Source of the DNA: Acetobacteraceae bacterium
GTDB lineage: Bacteria > Pseudomonadota > Alphaproteobacteria > Acetobacterales > Acetobacteraceae
Assembly (NCBI GenBank): GCA_025352995.1
Contig: JANXRN010000384.1
Coordinates: forward strand, 1 to 48,108
DNA: 48,108 nt
Direction: 5' to 3'
Both the position numbers and the translations under genes were made by a program. Below are positions 41,417 to 48,108 of the stretch, piece after piece (the first letter of the stretch is position 1; each line of letters starts with the position of its first letter). The notes under the pieces were generated by a model. It ran no database searches, was not told where the DNA came from, and saw only the letters and a list, made by a program, of their open reading frames with translations.

Positions 41417-42175
41417 ATGGACGCCATCGTCACCGTCAAAGACGTTACCCAAAGCTTTGGCACCCATCTGGTTTACCGAAATGTGTCGTTCGAGGTCGTG
41501 CGAGGTGAAGTCTTCGTTATCTTGGGCGGCTCCGGCTCTGGAAAATCCGTGCTCATGCGCCAGATCATCGGCTTGCTCCCACCAACCGAAGGCCAGATCA
41601 CCGTGCTGGGGCATGACATGTATGCGGGCGGGCACGACATCCTGCCGCGCATCGGGGTGATGTACCAGTCTGGGGCGCTGTTCGGGGCGATGACGTTGCT
41701 GGAGAACGTGATGCTTCCCCTGGAAATGCTGACAGACCTTCCAGAGCCAGCCCGGCGGGAGATCGCCCGGGTAAAACTCGGGTTGGTTGGGTTAGGGTCA
41801 TCACTCGATTTGATGCCGGCAGAGGTTTCCGGCGGAATGGTCAAACGCGCGGCGATTGCCCGTGCCATGGCGCTCGACCCGCCATTGCTACTGCTGGACG
41901 AACCTTCAGCGGGCCTCGATCCGGTCACCTCGGCGGGGCTCGACCGGCTGATCCTGGATTTGCGCCAAGAACTCGGCATTACCTGCATTGTGGTGACCCA
42001 TGAGTTGCCATCCATCCTGGCCATCGCTGATCGCTGCGTGATGCTGGATCGTAGGACCTGCGGAGTCATTGCCTCGGGGGTGCCGCGCGAAATGGCCGAG
42101 GCGAGCACCGAACCGGCCGTACATGCGTTCTTCCGTCGGGAAACAATGCCGCACTCCGACGCGGGCGCGGGTTGA
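41417..42175 (+). CDS. mlaF: MlaF-type ABC transporter ATPase
   Basis: A 252-residue ATPase. Walker A is GGSGSGKSV, the signature is VSGGMVKRAAIARAMALDP, Walker B is LLLLDEPSAGLDP and VVTHEL carries the switch His. The GVMYQSGALFGAMTLLENVMLPL segment is characteristic of MlaF. It begins 4 bp after mlaE, and its TGA overlaps the mlaD ATG by one base. Confidence 0.94.
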   Translation: MDAIVTVKDVTQSFGTHLVYRNVSFEVVRGEVFVILGGSGSGKSVLMRQIIGLLPPTEGQITVLGHDMYAGGHDILPRIGVMYQSGALFGAMTLLENVMLPLEMLTDLPEPARREIARVKLGLVGLGSSLDLMPAEVSGGMVKRAAIARAMALDPPLLLLDEPSAGLDPVTSAGLDRLILDLRQELGITCIVVTHELPSILAIADRCVMLDRRTCGVIASGVPREMAEASTEPAVHAFFRRETMPHSDAGAG

Positions 42176-43167
42176 TGGAAGGCCGTGCGATCTACGTCCG
42201 GGTTGGGTTGATGCTGGTACTCGGCGTCGGCATCGCTGTCGGGCTGCTGTTGTTTCTGAGCCGGGGAGAGGTACGGGAGGGCTGGAAATTCGAAAGTTAT
42301 TTCAGGGAGTCGGTTCAAGGGCTTGAGGTCGGAGCCCCGGTCAAGCTGCGCGGCGTGACAGTTGGCCAAGTCAGCGACATCACCCTTGTGACTGCCGCCT
42401 ACCCCGCGCAATTACCGACAGATACGACCGACCCGAGCTACCGGATGGTAGTGGTGCGTTTGACGGTCGATCCCAAGAAAGTCGGCCCCATTCGCAAACT
42501 GGATCAACTGGTCGCCGACGGTCTGCGGACGCGCATAGCGAGCCAAGGCATCACTGGGCTGTCCTATATCGAACTTGATTTTGTCGATCCGGCGCTGTTT
42601 CCCTTCGACGTCGTTCCGTGGTCGCCGCGTGACGCCTATCTGCCGTCGATGCCGAGCACCATCGCGCGCGTTCAGGACGCTGCGGAGGCGTTGGCTGCCA
42701 AGCTGCAAACCGTGGATTTCGGCAAACTGAGCGCCTCCGCGCAAATCGTCCTCGACGACCTACATGGGCAATTAACCTCCGGTGACGCCCATGCCACGAT
42801 GGCCGAAGCCCAGGGATTGCTGCGCGATCTGCGGGCGACGCTCGCCACGAGCAACATACCGGCCCTGACTGCGGAATTTCAGGCCGGTGCGACGGCCATG
42901 CGCAACTTGGCACAAGGGGCGGAAACCAGGGAACTGATCCGGGCGGTGACCATCACAGCCCAACGGCTACAACCGATGATTGTTGCACTCGGGGTGGCAG
43001 TGAAGCACGCCGATGATGGGATTGGCGACCTGCAGCATGACCTCGCCGCGATACTACGCGATGCCCGCTTGGCGATCGCAAATTTGCGTGAAACCAGCGA
43101 AACGCTGCGTCGCAACCCGTCTGCGGTCCTGTTCGGCGCACCACCGCCCTTGGAAGGCAAACGATGA
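42175..43167 (+). CDS. mlaD: MlaD-type MCE domain protein
   Basis: A 330-residue protein with one N-terminal membrane helix (~7-27) and an MCE domain (~38-125: FRESVQGLEVGAPVKLRGVTVGQVSDI, cut; then IASQGITGLSYIELDF). A long helical C-terminus (~160-320) carries amphipathic repeats ending NLRETSETLRRNPSAVLFG. It should form a periplasmic hexameric ring that takes lipid from MlaE. The ATG at 42175 overlaps the mlaF stop (TGATG). It is longer than E. coli MlaD and closer to YrbD/PqiB-like single-MCE proteins of alphaproteobacteria. Confidence 0.9.
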   Translation: MEGRAIYVRVGLMLVLGVGIAVGLLLFLSRGEVREGWKFESYFRESVQGLEVGAPVKLRGVTVGQVSDITLVTAAYPAQLPTDTTDPSYRMVVVRLTVDPKKVGPIRKLDQLVADGLRTRIASQGITGLSYIELDFVDPALFPFDVVPWSPRDAYLPSMPSTIARVQDAAEALAAKLQTVDFGKLSASAQIVLDDLHGQLTSGDAHATMAEAQGLLRDLRATLATSNIPALTAEFQAGATAMRNLAQGAETRELIRAVTITAQRLQPMIVALGVAVKHADDGIGDLQHDLAAILRDARLAIANLRETSETLRRNPSAVLFGAPPPLEGKR

Positions 43168-43757
43168 CACCTCGCCGGCATATTTTAACATTCGGCCTGC
43201 CCCTGGTGCTCGCCGCCTGCGGCTTATCGGAGCGTCCCTACGCCGAACGGCGGCAATGGCCATTGTTGGTGCCCCGCCCCACGGTGTTACCACCACGCAC
43301 GGGAGCGGGGGTGCTGGAGATTCGCGAATTTCATGCGGGTCCGGGCCTGGATGCGCGGGGGCTGCAAACCGTCCAGCCCGATGGCAGCGTTCGCACCGCT
43401 TTTTATGAAGAATGGGCCGTCCTGCCCGCACGAGGGGCCGAAGACGCACTACGCGGCTGGCTCGGCGCATCGGGACGATTTTCTGGTGTGGTCGCACCGG
43501 GTAGCCGGGCGCCCGCAACCCTCGCGATCGAGGGCGAGCTAACCGAGTTGTGGGTCAACCTGCTCACCAAAACTGCCCACGCCGCGATCGCGGTAGTCGT
43601 GATTGATCTGCGCGCTGGCGGGAACAAGATTATCTTGCAAGCGACAATACGGGCCATTGCGCCGGTGGCGGATGCGACAGAAGCCATTCTGGTGAAGGCG
43701 CAACTGGCGGCGCTTGCGGATGTGTTTGGACAAATCGAACGCGCGTTGGTCGCCTAA
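43164..43757 (+). CDS. ABC-type transport auxiliary lipoprotein (PqiC/YmbA-like)
   Basis: A 197-residue lipoprotein with the lipobox LAAC at about residue 19 after MTPRRHILTFGLPLV. The mature part has the family's VLEIREFHAGPGLDARGLQ, cut, and YEEWAVLPARGAEDALRGWL. These match the ABC_trans_aux/PqiC family, which links MCE systems to the outer membrane. It overlaps mlaD by 4 bp and ends the mla operon. No mlaC or mlaA gene is in the window. Confidence 0.85.
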   Translation: MTPRRHILTFGLPLVLAACGLSERPYAERRQWPLLVPRPTVLPPRTGAGVLEIREFHAGPGLDARGLQTVQPDGSVRTAFYEEWAVLPARGAEDALRGWLGASGRFSGVVAPGSRAPATLAIEGELTELWVNLLTKTAHAAIAVVVIDLRAGGNKIILQATIRAIAPVADATEAILVKAQLAALADVFGQIERALVA

Positions 43758-43759
43758 CG

Positions 43760-44440
43760 TCAGACCGAGGCGCGGCGGCGGATCAATACGAAGCCCGAAA
43801 TCGCCAGCCCCAACATCGCCATGCTTCCCGGTTCCGGAACCGCAGTTTGGGAGTGGCTGGTCAAGAATGCGGGAGCCAAGTTGAGGGTGTCGCTGGCCGA
43901 GAACACCGTCCAGTTACCGCCCGGCGCCCTAAATTGTGCCTGCATCCCGCCGTCGCAGCAGCCCTCCAGGCCATAAACCTTCAACTCATGATTTCCCGCG
44001 GCAAGGGGTGCGGTTACCGCGAAGCTCTGCGTCGCTGAATAGGTACCACCCCACCACATATCGGTCGCCCGATAGGTTAGCGCGGCTCCATCAAGAAACA
44101 CCGCGCCGCCCAGGCCGAAATCAACACCGATCCGAAAATCCCAGCTTCCCGCGGTGGTAGAACCGAAATCGAATACCGATCGCGAGGCGATGTTACTCTG
44201 CGTTCCACCGAAAATGCGATTATTGCTGATATTGTCATACAGGTTGAGCGTGGTGCTGCCATAGCCACTGGTGAACGCGGTCGCCACCAGAGCTTCGACG
44301 GTCGCCGCGTAGCTGGCGGCCGAGCTTTGCGCGCCACCGGTATAGGCCCGCGTATCATAGCTGATCGTTGTCGCCGACACCGTTGTAGCGCTGAAGAAGG
44401 TAGCCAGAACGATCAGAGTTGAGCGGAGACGGGCGAACAT
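43760..44440 (-). CDS. PEP-CTERM anchored exported protein
   Basis: A 226-residue protein with a Sec signal (MFARLRSTLIVLATFFSATTVSA) and a classic sorting tail: VPEPGSMAMLGLAISGFVLIRRR. The middle is Ser/Thr/Gly-rich and beta-like, with a CCDG motif (GLEGCCDGGMQAQF) that recalls the CCxG group of PEP-CTERM proteins. The start is ATG 44440; the frame runs to a TTG at 44449. It would be exported and processed by an exosortase, which is not in the window. It is convergent with the mla operon, whose stop is 2 bp away. Confidence 0.88.
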   Translation of the reverse strand: MFARLRSTLIVLATFFSATTVSATTISYDTRAYTGGAQSSAASYAATVEALVATAFTSGYGSTTLNLYDNISNNRIFGGTQSNIASRSVFDFGSTTAGSWDFRIGVDFGLGGAVFLDGAALTYRATDMWWGGTYSATQSFAVTAPLAAGNHELKVYGLEGCCDGGMQAQFRAPGGNWTVFSASDTLNLAPAFLTSHSQTAVPEPGSMAMLGLAISGFVLIRRRASV

Positions 44441-44578
44441 ACTAAACAATCCCTGGAAGTGAGCTGCGGGGTGACAGACCTACCAGAGCAAGAGCAAACC
44501 GCGTGCCAGCGTAAATCCCGAATCTCGCGTCATGCTGCACTGCAATATATGAGAATTGGGGCTAATTTCCTGCCGAAG

Positions 44579-44614
44579 TTGCATTTTGCAAAAAATTTTA
44601 TCGCATTTTGCGAT
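44579..44614. promoter_or_regulatory. Two operator-like palindromes, 22 bp centre to centre
   Basis: TTGCATTTTGCAA (44579-44591) and ATCGCATTTTGCGAT (44600-44614) are each perfect inverted repeats around TTT and share the core GCATTTTGC. Their centres, at 44585 and 44607, are 22 bp apart, about two helical turns, which suits cooperative binding of two dimers to one face. They lie between the divergent PEP-CTERM and ydhR-like genes. A further palindromic stretch, with arms GCCGA/TCGGC, is at 44628-44642, and TTGCGCAA is at 44687-44694. The regulator is unknown. Confidence 0.6.
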
Positions 44615-44718
44615 TTATCCATAGCCTGCCGAGATCTTCGGCGACCTATCCGACTTTGTTGTATCAAACTGCTAGCCGCCATAGAGTTGCGCAAACCATG
44701 CAACTGGAGGGAACGTAA

Positions 44719-45063
44719 ATGGTCATCCTGCAAGTCAACTATCGCTTCCAGAACGTCAACCCCGCCCAATGGGAAGCACGCTATACCGATGCTACTGGCG
44801 AGAAATTCCTTTCCGTCGACGGTCTGGTTTGGAAAGTCTGGCTCGATGGCCTCGAACCCAATTGCGTCGGCGGCGTCTATTTGTTCGAGAGTCTCGCCCA
44901 GGCAGAAGCCTACCTTGGCGGGCCGATTGTAGCCTCAATGCGTGCCAATCCAAACGTTGTGGAGCTTACAACCACCTTGTCCAATGTGCGCGAACGGATG
45001 AGCGCGATTACCCACGCGCCGGTGCCGGGCCTGGCGCCAATCACCCGTCTCGCCGCCGAATAG
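44719..45063 (+). CDS. YdhR-like small monooxygenase (ABM fold)
   Basis: A 114-residue protein matching the YdhR family of small dimeric alpha+beta-barrel monooxygenase-like proteins. It has VILQVNYRF at the start, FLSVDGLVWKVWL, the GGVYLFESLAQAEAYLGGPI stretch and a helical end. GGAGGG stands 8 bases before the ATG. It is followed after 3 bp by the dehydratase gene, so the two form an operon. YdhR-type proteins have been proposed to act on aromatic or quinone-like compounds, but activity is unproven. Confidence 0.8.
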   Translation: MVILQVNYRFQNVNPAQWEARYTDATGEKFLSVDGLVWKVWLDGLEPNCVGGVYLFESLAQAEAYLGGPIVASMRANPNVVELTTTLSNVRERMSAITHAPVPGLAPITRLAAE

Positions 45064-45066
45064 GCG

Positions 45067-46782
45067 ATGACTGACAAGAAGCCGACCGGCCTGCGTGCCG
45101 GCCTCGCGACCTATGGTGATGCTGAGTTCTCGCTGTTCCTACGCCGCGCCTTCATCAAGGCGATGGGCTACACTGACGACGCGCTTGATCGGCCGATTAT
45201 CGGCATCACCAACACTTTCAGCGATTTCAACCCATGCCATGGCAATGTGCCGGACCTGATTGTCGCGGCCAAACGTGGCGTGCTTCTGGCCGGCGGGATG
45301 CCGATGGAATTCCCGACGATTTCAATCGCTGAAAGCTTTTCGCATCCCACATCCATGTTTCTGCGGAACCTGATGGCGTTGGATACCGAGGAGATGATTC
45401 GCGCCCAGCCAATGGACGCCGTGCTGCTGATCGCGGGCTGCGACAAGACCTTGCCAGCGCAGCTAATGGGCGCGGCAAGTGCTGATATTCCGACGGTCGT
45501 ATTACCAACTGGCCCCATGTTGGTTGGTCACCATCAAGGTGAGGTTTTGGGCGCCTGCACGGACTGCCGCCGGCTTTGGGGCAAGTTCCGCGCCGGAGAA
45601 ATTGACGAGGCTGAAATCGACGTGCTGTCCGGCCGCCTGGCGCCGACCAAAGGCACCTGCATGGTGATGGGCACCGCGAGCACCGTCGCCTGCATGGTCG
45701 AAGCGCTCGGCATGTGCCTACCCGGCGCGGCCAGCATTCCCGCGACCCATGCAGACCGCATCCGTGCTGCCGAGGCATCAGGCGCGGCGGCGGTGCGGCT
45801 CGCCGCCTCCGGACGCAAACCTAGCGATATCATGACGAAAGCCGCCTTCCGGAATGCATTGACGGTACTACAGGCAATTGGCGGTTCAACCAACGCTCTG
45901 ATCCATTTCACCGCTGTTGCTGGGCGTTTGGGAATCAAGATCGATCTCGAAGAATTCGACCAGTTGGGGTTAGAGGTGCCGGTGCTGGTCGATCTCAAGC
46001 CCAGCGGCGACCATTATATGGAGCATTTCCACTGGGCCGGTGGCATGCCGGTGTTGCTGCGCGAGATCGCACCCCATCTCGATGTCTCCGCGTTATCGGT
46101 CACCGGCGGCACGATCGCTGACGCCATTGCCGGCGCTGAAACGGTGCGAGGCCAGACCGTGATCCGCACCGCTGCCAATCCCATTGCCGTCGGCGGCGGC
46201 CTGGCCGTTTTGCGCGGCAATCTGGCGCCGTCAGGCGCGCTGATCAAACGCTCGGCCGCATCGGAAACACTGATGCACCATGAAGGCCGAGCAGTCGTTT
46301 TCGACGGGCTGGAGGATATGGCCAATCGGCTGGATAGCGACGACCTCGATGTCACAGCCGATGATGTGCTGGTGCTGCGCAATGCCGGCCCGATCGGCGC
46401 ACCTGGAATGCCCGAAGCCGGCTATATCCCAATCCCGCGCAAACTTGCACGCGCGGGTGTTAAGGACATGGTACGGATATCGGATGCCCGGATGTCAGGC
46501 ACAGCATTTGGCACCATCGTGCTCCATATTGCCCCGGAATCTGCGGCGGGAGGGCCTCTCGGCCTGGTACGCAATGGCGATCGCATCCGGTTGGATGCAA
46601 CCAAGCGACGGATTGATCTGCTGGTGGAAGATGCGGAGCTGGCAGACCGCCGCCGGACTTGGGTGAAGCCTCCGCCGCACAAGGGTTCGGACCGTGGCTA
46701 TTTGCGGTTGTATGTCGAGCAAGTCACCCAAGCTGATGGTGGTTGCGACTTCGCGTTCTGCGTGCCGACGGCGATCGCCTAG
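45067..46782 (+). CDS. IlvD/Edd-family dehydratase (sugar-acid dehydratase-like)
   Basis: A 571-residue FeS dehydratase. The cluster ligands are Cys57 (NPCHGN), Cys125 (GCDKTLPAQ) and Cys198 (GTCMVMGTA). Lys127 fits the carbamylated Mg-binding Lys. The catalytic Ser lies in SDARMSGTAFG. Three ligands of this layout indicate a [2Fe-2S] enzyme. The family contains dihydroxy-acid dehydratase and the arabinonate/xylonate/gluconate dehydratases. GTKGTCM-like and HWAGGMPVLLRE features lean to the pentonate group, but isoleucine/valine synthesis cannot be excluded. Substrates are 2,3-dihydroxy acids, giving 2-keto-3-deoxy acids. Confidence 0.88.
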   Translation: MTDKKPTGLRAGLATYGDAEFSLFLRRAFIKAMGYTDDALDRPIIGITNTFSDFNPCHGNVPDLIVAAKRGVLLAGGMPMEFPTISIAESFSHPTSMFLRNLMALDTEEMIRAQPMDAVLLIAGCDKTLPAQLMGAASADIPTVVLPTGPMLVGHHQGEVLGACTDCRRLWGKFRAGEIDEAEIDVLSGRLAPTKGTCMVMGTASTVACMVEALGMCLPGAASIPATHADRIRAAEASGAAAVRLAASGRKPSDIMTKAAFRNALTVLQAIGGSTNALIHFTAVAGRLGIKIDLEEFDQLGLEVPVLVDLKPSGDHYMEHFHWAGGMPVLLREIAPHLDVSALSVTGGTIADAIAGAETVRGQTVIRTAANPIAVGGGLAVLRGNLAPSGALIKRSAASETLMHHEGRAVVFDGLEDMANRLDSDDLDVTADDVLVLRNAGPIGAPGMPEAGYIPIPRKLARAGVKDMVRISDARMSGTAFGTIVLHIAPESAAGGPLGLVRNGDRIRLDATKRRIDLLVEDAELADRRRTWVKPPPHKGSDRGYLRLYVEQVTQADGGCDFAFCVPTAIA

Positions 46783-46805
46783 AGCGGCTAAAAAACGGTC
46801 TGCAT

Positions 46806-46842
46806 ACGGATCGACGGCCGTGCCCTTGGGCCGCTGATCCGT
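46806..46842. terminator. Hairpin between convergent dehydratase and FMN-reductase genes
   Basis: ACGGATC (46806-46812) pairs perfectly with GATCCGT (46836-46842). Inside, CGGC pairs with GCCG. The stem can extend to GCA/TGC with one bulge. It is centred in the 84-bp gap between two converging genes, where a bidirectional terminator is expected. There is no T run on either side, so termination efficiency is uncertain. Confidence 0.5.
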
Positions 46843-46866
46843 TGCTATCCTACAAGGGCTAAGCGA

Positions 46867-47427
46867 CTACCCCTTCATCTTGCGGGTATATACCAGCAAC
46901 GCTGCCATCAGCCCGCGGACGAACTCCCGCGTGGCCTCATCGGTCAATGCACCAGTCGCGTCGAAACGCTGGCCCGCGCCACCGATCATCACGTTGGGCT
47001 GCACCAACACCAAGCCATTAAGGTTGGCAAGAATCTGCCGCAAATGCGCCTGGGCACGCACCGTGCCCAACGCACCAGGGCTGGTGCCCAATATGGCAAT
47101 CGGCTTGCCGTCGAAGGGTTGCTGCGGCGGACGACTTGCCCAGTCGATGGCGTTTTTCAACACGCCAGAGATCGAGGCATTATATTCTGGCGTGGTGATT
47201 ACCAGCGCATCGGCGGCATGAATTTTGGCCCGGAATTCCTTGACGCTGTCCGGCAGTCCTTCGGCCGCTTCTACATCACCGTCATACATCGGAATTTCAC
47301 GAATTTCGCAGGTTTCGAAAATCATGCCCTCGGGCGCAAGTTCACCCGCCGCGCGCAGCGCCATGCGGTTGAATGATCCGGCGCGGAGGCTGCCGGGAAT
47401 GCCAAGGACCTTGATGGGTGTGGTCAT
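46867..47427 (-). CDS. NADPH-dependent FMN reductase family protein
   Basis: A 186-residue flavodoxin-like protein. The FMN phosphate loop is GSLRAGSFNR near residue 12, and TPEYNASISGVLKNAIDWASRP is the family's dimer/FMN block. Members (ChrR, YieF, ArsH-like azoreductases) reduce FMN, quinones, chromate or azo dyes with NADPH. It overlaps the stop of the upstream M20 peptidase gene by 4 bp (ATGA), so the two are coupled. Confidence 0.9.
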   Translation of the reverse strand: MTTPIKVLGIPGSLRAGSFNRMALRAAGELAPEGMIFETCEIREIPMYDGDVEAAEGLPDSVKEFRAKIHAADALVITTPEYNASISGVLKNAIDWASRPPQQPFDGKPIAILGTSPGALGTVRAQAHLRQILANLNGLVLVQPNVMIGGAGQRFDATGALTDEATREFVRGLMAALLVYTRKMKG

Positions 47428-48108
47428 GCAGATGGACTTTCGTCGGTGCGGCCAAGATATTCGGCCAAGCTGAGGGCCACCACTTCGGTTGCCTTGAACA
47501 AATCGTCAAGCTTTACACGCTCATCAGCGCGGTGTGCGTTCGCTTCTTCGATACTGCGCGGCCCAGCGCCATACAAAACGACTGGGATGCCAGCGGCAGC
47601 ATAATGCCGTGCGTCAGTGTAAAGTGGCACGCCGGCCGCGACGACCGGGACGCCCATGACAGCGCTGGCGTGACGACAGAAAATCTCGGTCAGCACCGCG
47701 CCAGCAGGCGTAGGAGTCAGGGGCCGGGCAAGCAGAATGCGGCGAATCGTGATTTGCGCCGGGGCGATATCGACGGATGTGATGACGGCAAGTAACTCGG
47801 CTTCGGCAGCCTCAGGCGTTTCATCCGGGACGATGCGGCGATCCATGCGCAACACCACCCGGTCTGGCACTACGTTGGTGTTAGTGCCGCCGGAAATTAG
47901 CCCCACCGTCAGCTGTGGTGCACCAATGCCGGGAATCGCCGAGATGCGGGTCGCAAGCGATTTACGCCACCCATAAAGCGCTGACAGAATCGAATTCGCC
48001 GCTTCCAACGCATCAACGCCTGTCGATGGTCGCGCCGCATGGGCAGATCGGCCGGCAATTTCGACTTCCAGGTGAAGGCAGCCATTGTGAGCTTGGACAA
48101 GTTCATAG
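47424..48108 (-). CDS. M20-family metallopeptidase/deacylase (5' end outside window)
   Basis: The frame is open to the right edge (first full codon at 48107), giving 227 C-terminal residues plus a partial codon. The visible part starts within the dimerisation (lid) domain: HNGCLHLEVEIAGRSAHAAR, cut, then PSTGVDALEAANSIL and GGTNTNVVPDRVVLRMDRRI. It ends with the final catalytic-domain strand and helix, including a His in TDARHYAAAGIPVVLYGAG. This pattern fits the ArgE/DapE/ACY1 group of zinc amidohydrolases. Most catalytic-site residues are outside the window, so specificity cannot be judged. Confidence 0.88.
   Translation of the reverse strand, partial: YELVQAHNGCLHLEVEIAGRSAHAARPSTGVDALEAANSILSALYGWRKSLATRISAIPGIGAPQLTVGLISGGTNTNVVPDRVVLRMDRRIVPDETPEAAEAELLAVITSVDIAPAQITIRRILLARPLTPTPAGAVLTEIFCRHASAVMGVPVVAAGVPLYTDARHYAAAGIPVVLYGAGPRSIEEANAHRADERVKLDDLFKATEVVALSLAEYLGRTDESPSA

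Noticed and set aside
1-48108. tRNA, rRNA, CRISPR array, prophage or insertion sequence
   Set aside because: No cloverleaf-like intergenic segment, no regularly spaced repeats and no transposase, integrase or phage structural gene was seen in any frame; gaps are mostly too short.

Overview
The window is 48 kb of a GC-rich (roughly 60-65 % by eye), gene-dense bacterial chromosome. Gene content and order point to an alphaproteobacterium of the Rhodospirillales, possibly Acetobacteraceae. The evidence is a fliL-fliM-DUF6468-motE-like-cheY-cheZ operon divergent from flgF-flgG-flgA-flgH, a fused STAS-MlaE permease, many Liv-type transporter genes, and a GC-rich inverted repeat after flgH that resembles repeats I recall from that family. 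The taxonomic call is an inference. I found no rRNA, tRNA, CRISPR array, insertion sequence or phage gene, and no DNA-binding transcription regulator; the only regulator is CheY.

Layout. (1) 1-9709: motility. The leftward operon fliL, fliM, DUF6468, motE-like, cheY, cheZ runs into a large secreted protein that leaves the window. The rightward operon flgFGAH starts from a near-perfect sigma-54 promoter at 6405-6421. (2) 9710-9936: a 227-bp nested palindrome. (3) 9989-13204: a beta-ketoadipyl-CoA thiolase (pcaF-like), then a PD-(D/E)XK nuclease fused to an SF1/DUF2075 helicase that looks like a solitary defence or DNA-processing gene. (4) 13209-28035: thirteen leftward genes with gaps of at most 15 bp or short overlaps, which I read as one operon. 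It holds a three-gene 2-oxoacid:ferredoxin/NAD(P) oxidoreductase (KorC-KorA-KorB type), a DapA-family aldolase/lyase, a 3-hydroxyanthranilate 3,4-dioxygenase homologue, a complete Liv-type ABC importer with two paralogous binding proteins, and two paralogous type-B carboxylesterases.

(5) 28183-38127: mixed housekeeping and accessory genes. These are a secreted EEP-family nuclease/phosphatase, an MFS transporter, a Tat-exported sulfite-oxidase-type molybdoenzyme translationally coupled to a class III PPK2, an ornithine-cyclodeaminase homologue, a DUF4239 membrane protein, an SDR, a leftward thiolase-SDR-thioesterase operon, and a DUF3237 protein. (6) 38145-38590: the decayed remnant of an animal-type haem peroxidase. 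(7) 38669-43757: a solitary peptide-type ABC binding protein and an Mla-type lipid transporter (mlaE-mlaF-mlaD-auxiliary lipoprotein). (8) 43760-48108: a PEP-CTERM protein divergent from a YdhR-like/IlvD-Edd dehydratase pair, with paired operator-like palindromes between them, then an FMN reductase and an M20 peptidase that leaves the window.

The most interesting unit is the 14.8-kb operon in region 4. My reading, which is inference, is that it imports an ester- or amide-bearing aromatic or N-aromatic compound, hydrolyses it in the cytoplasm, opens the ring with the HAAO-like dioxygenase, and finishes with an aldolase and a ferredoxin-linked 2-oxoacid oxidation. It lacks the other known genes of 3-hydroxyanthranilate catabolism, so the substrate is unknown.
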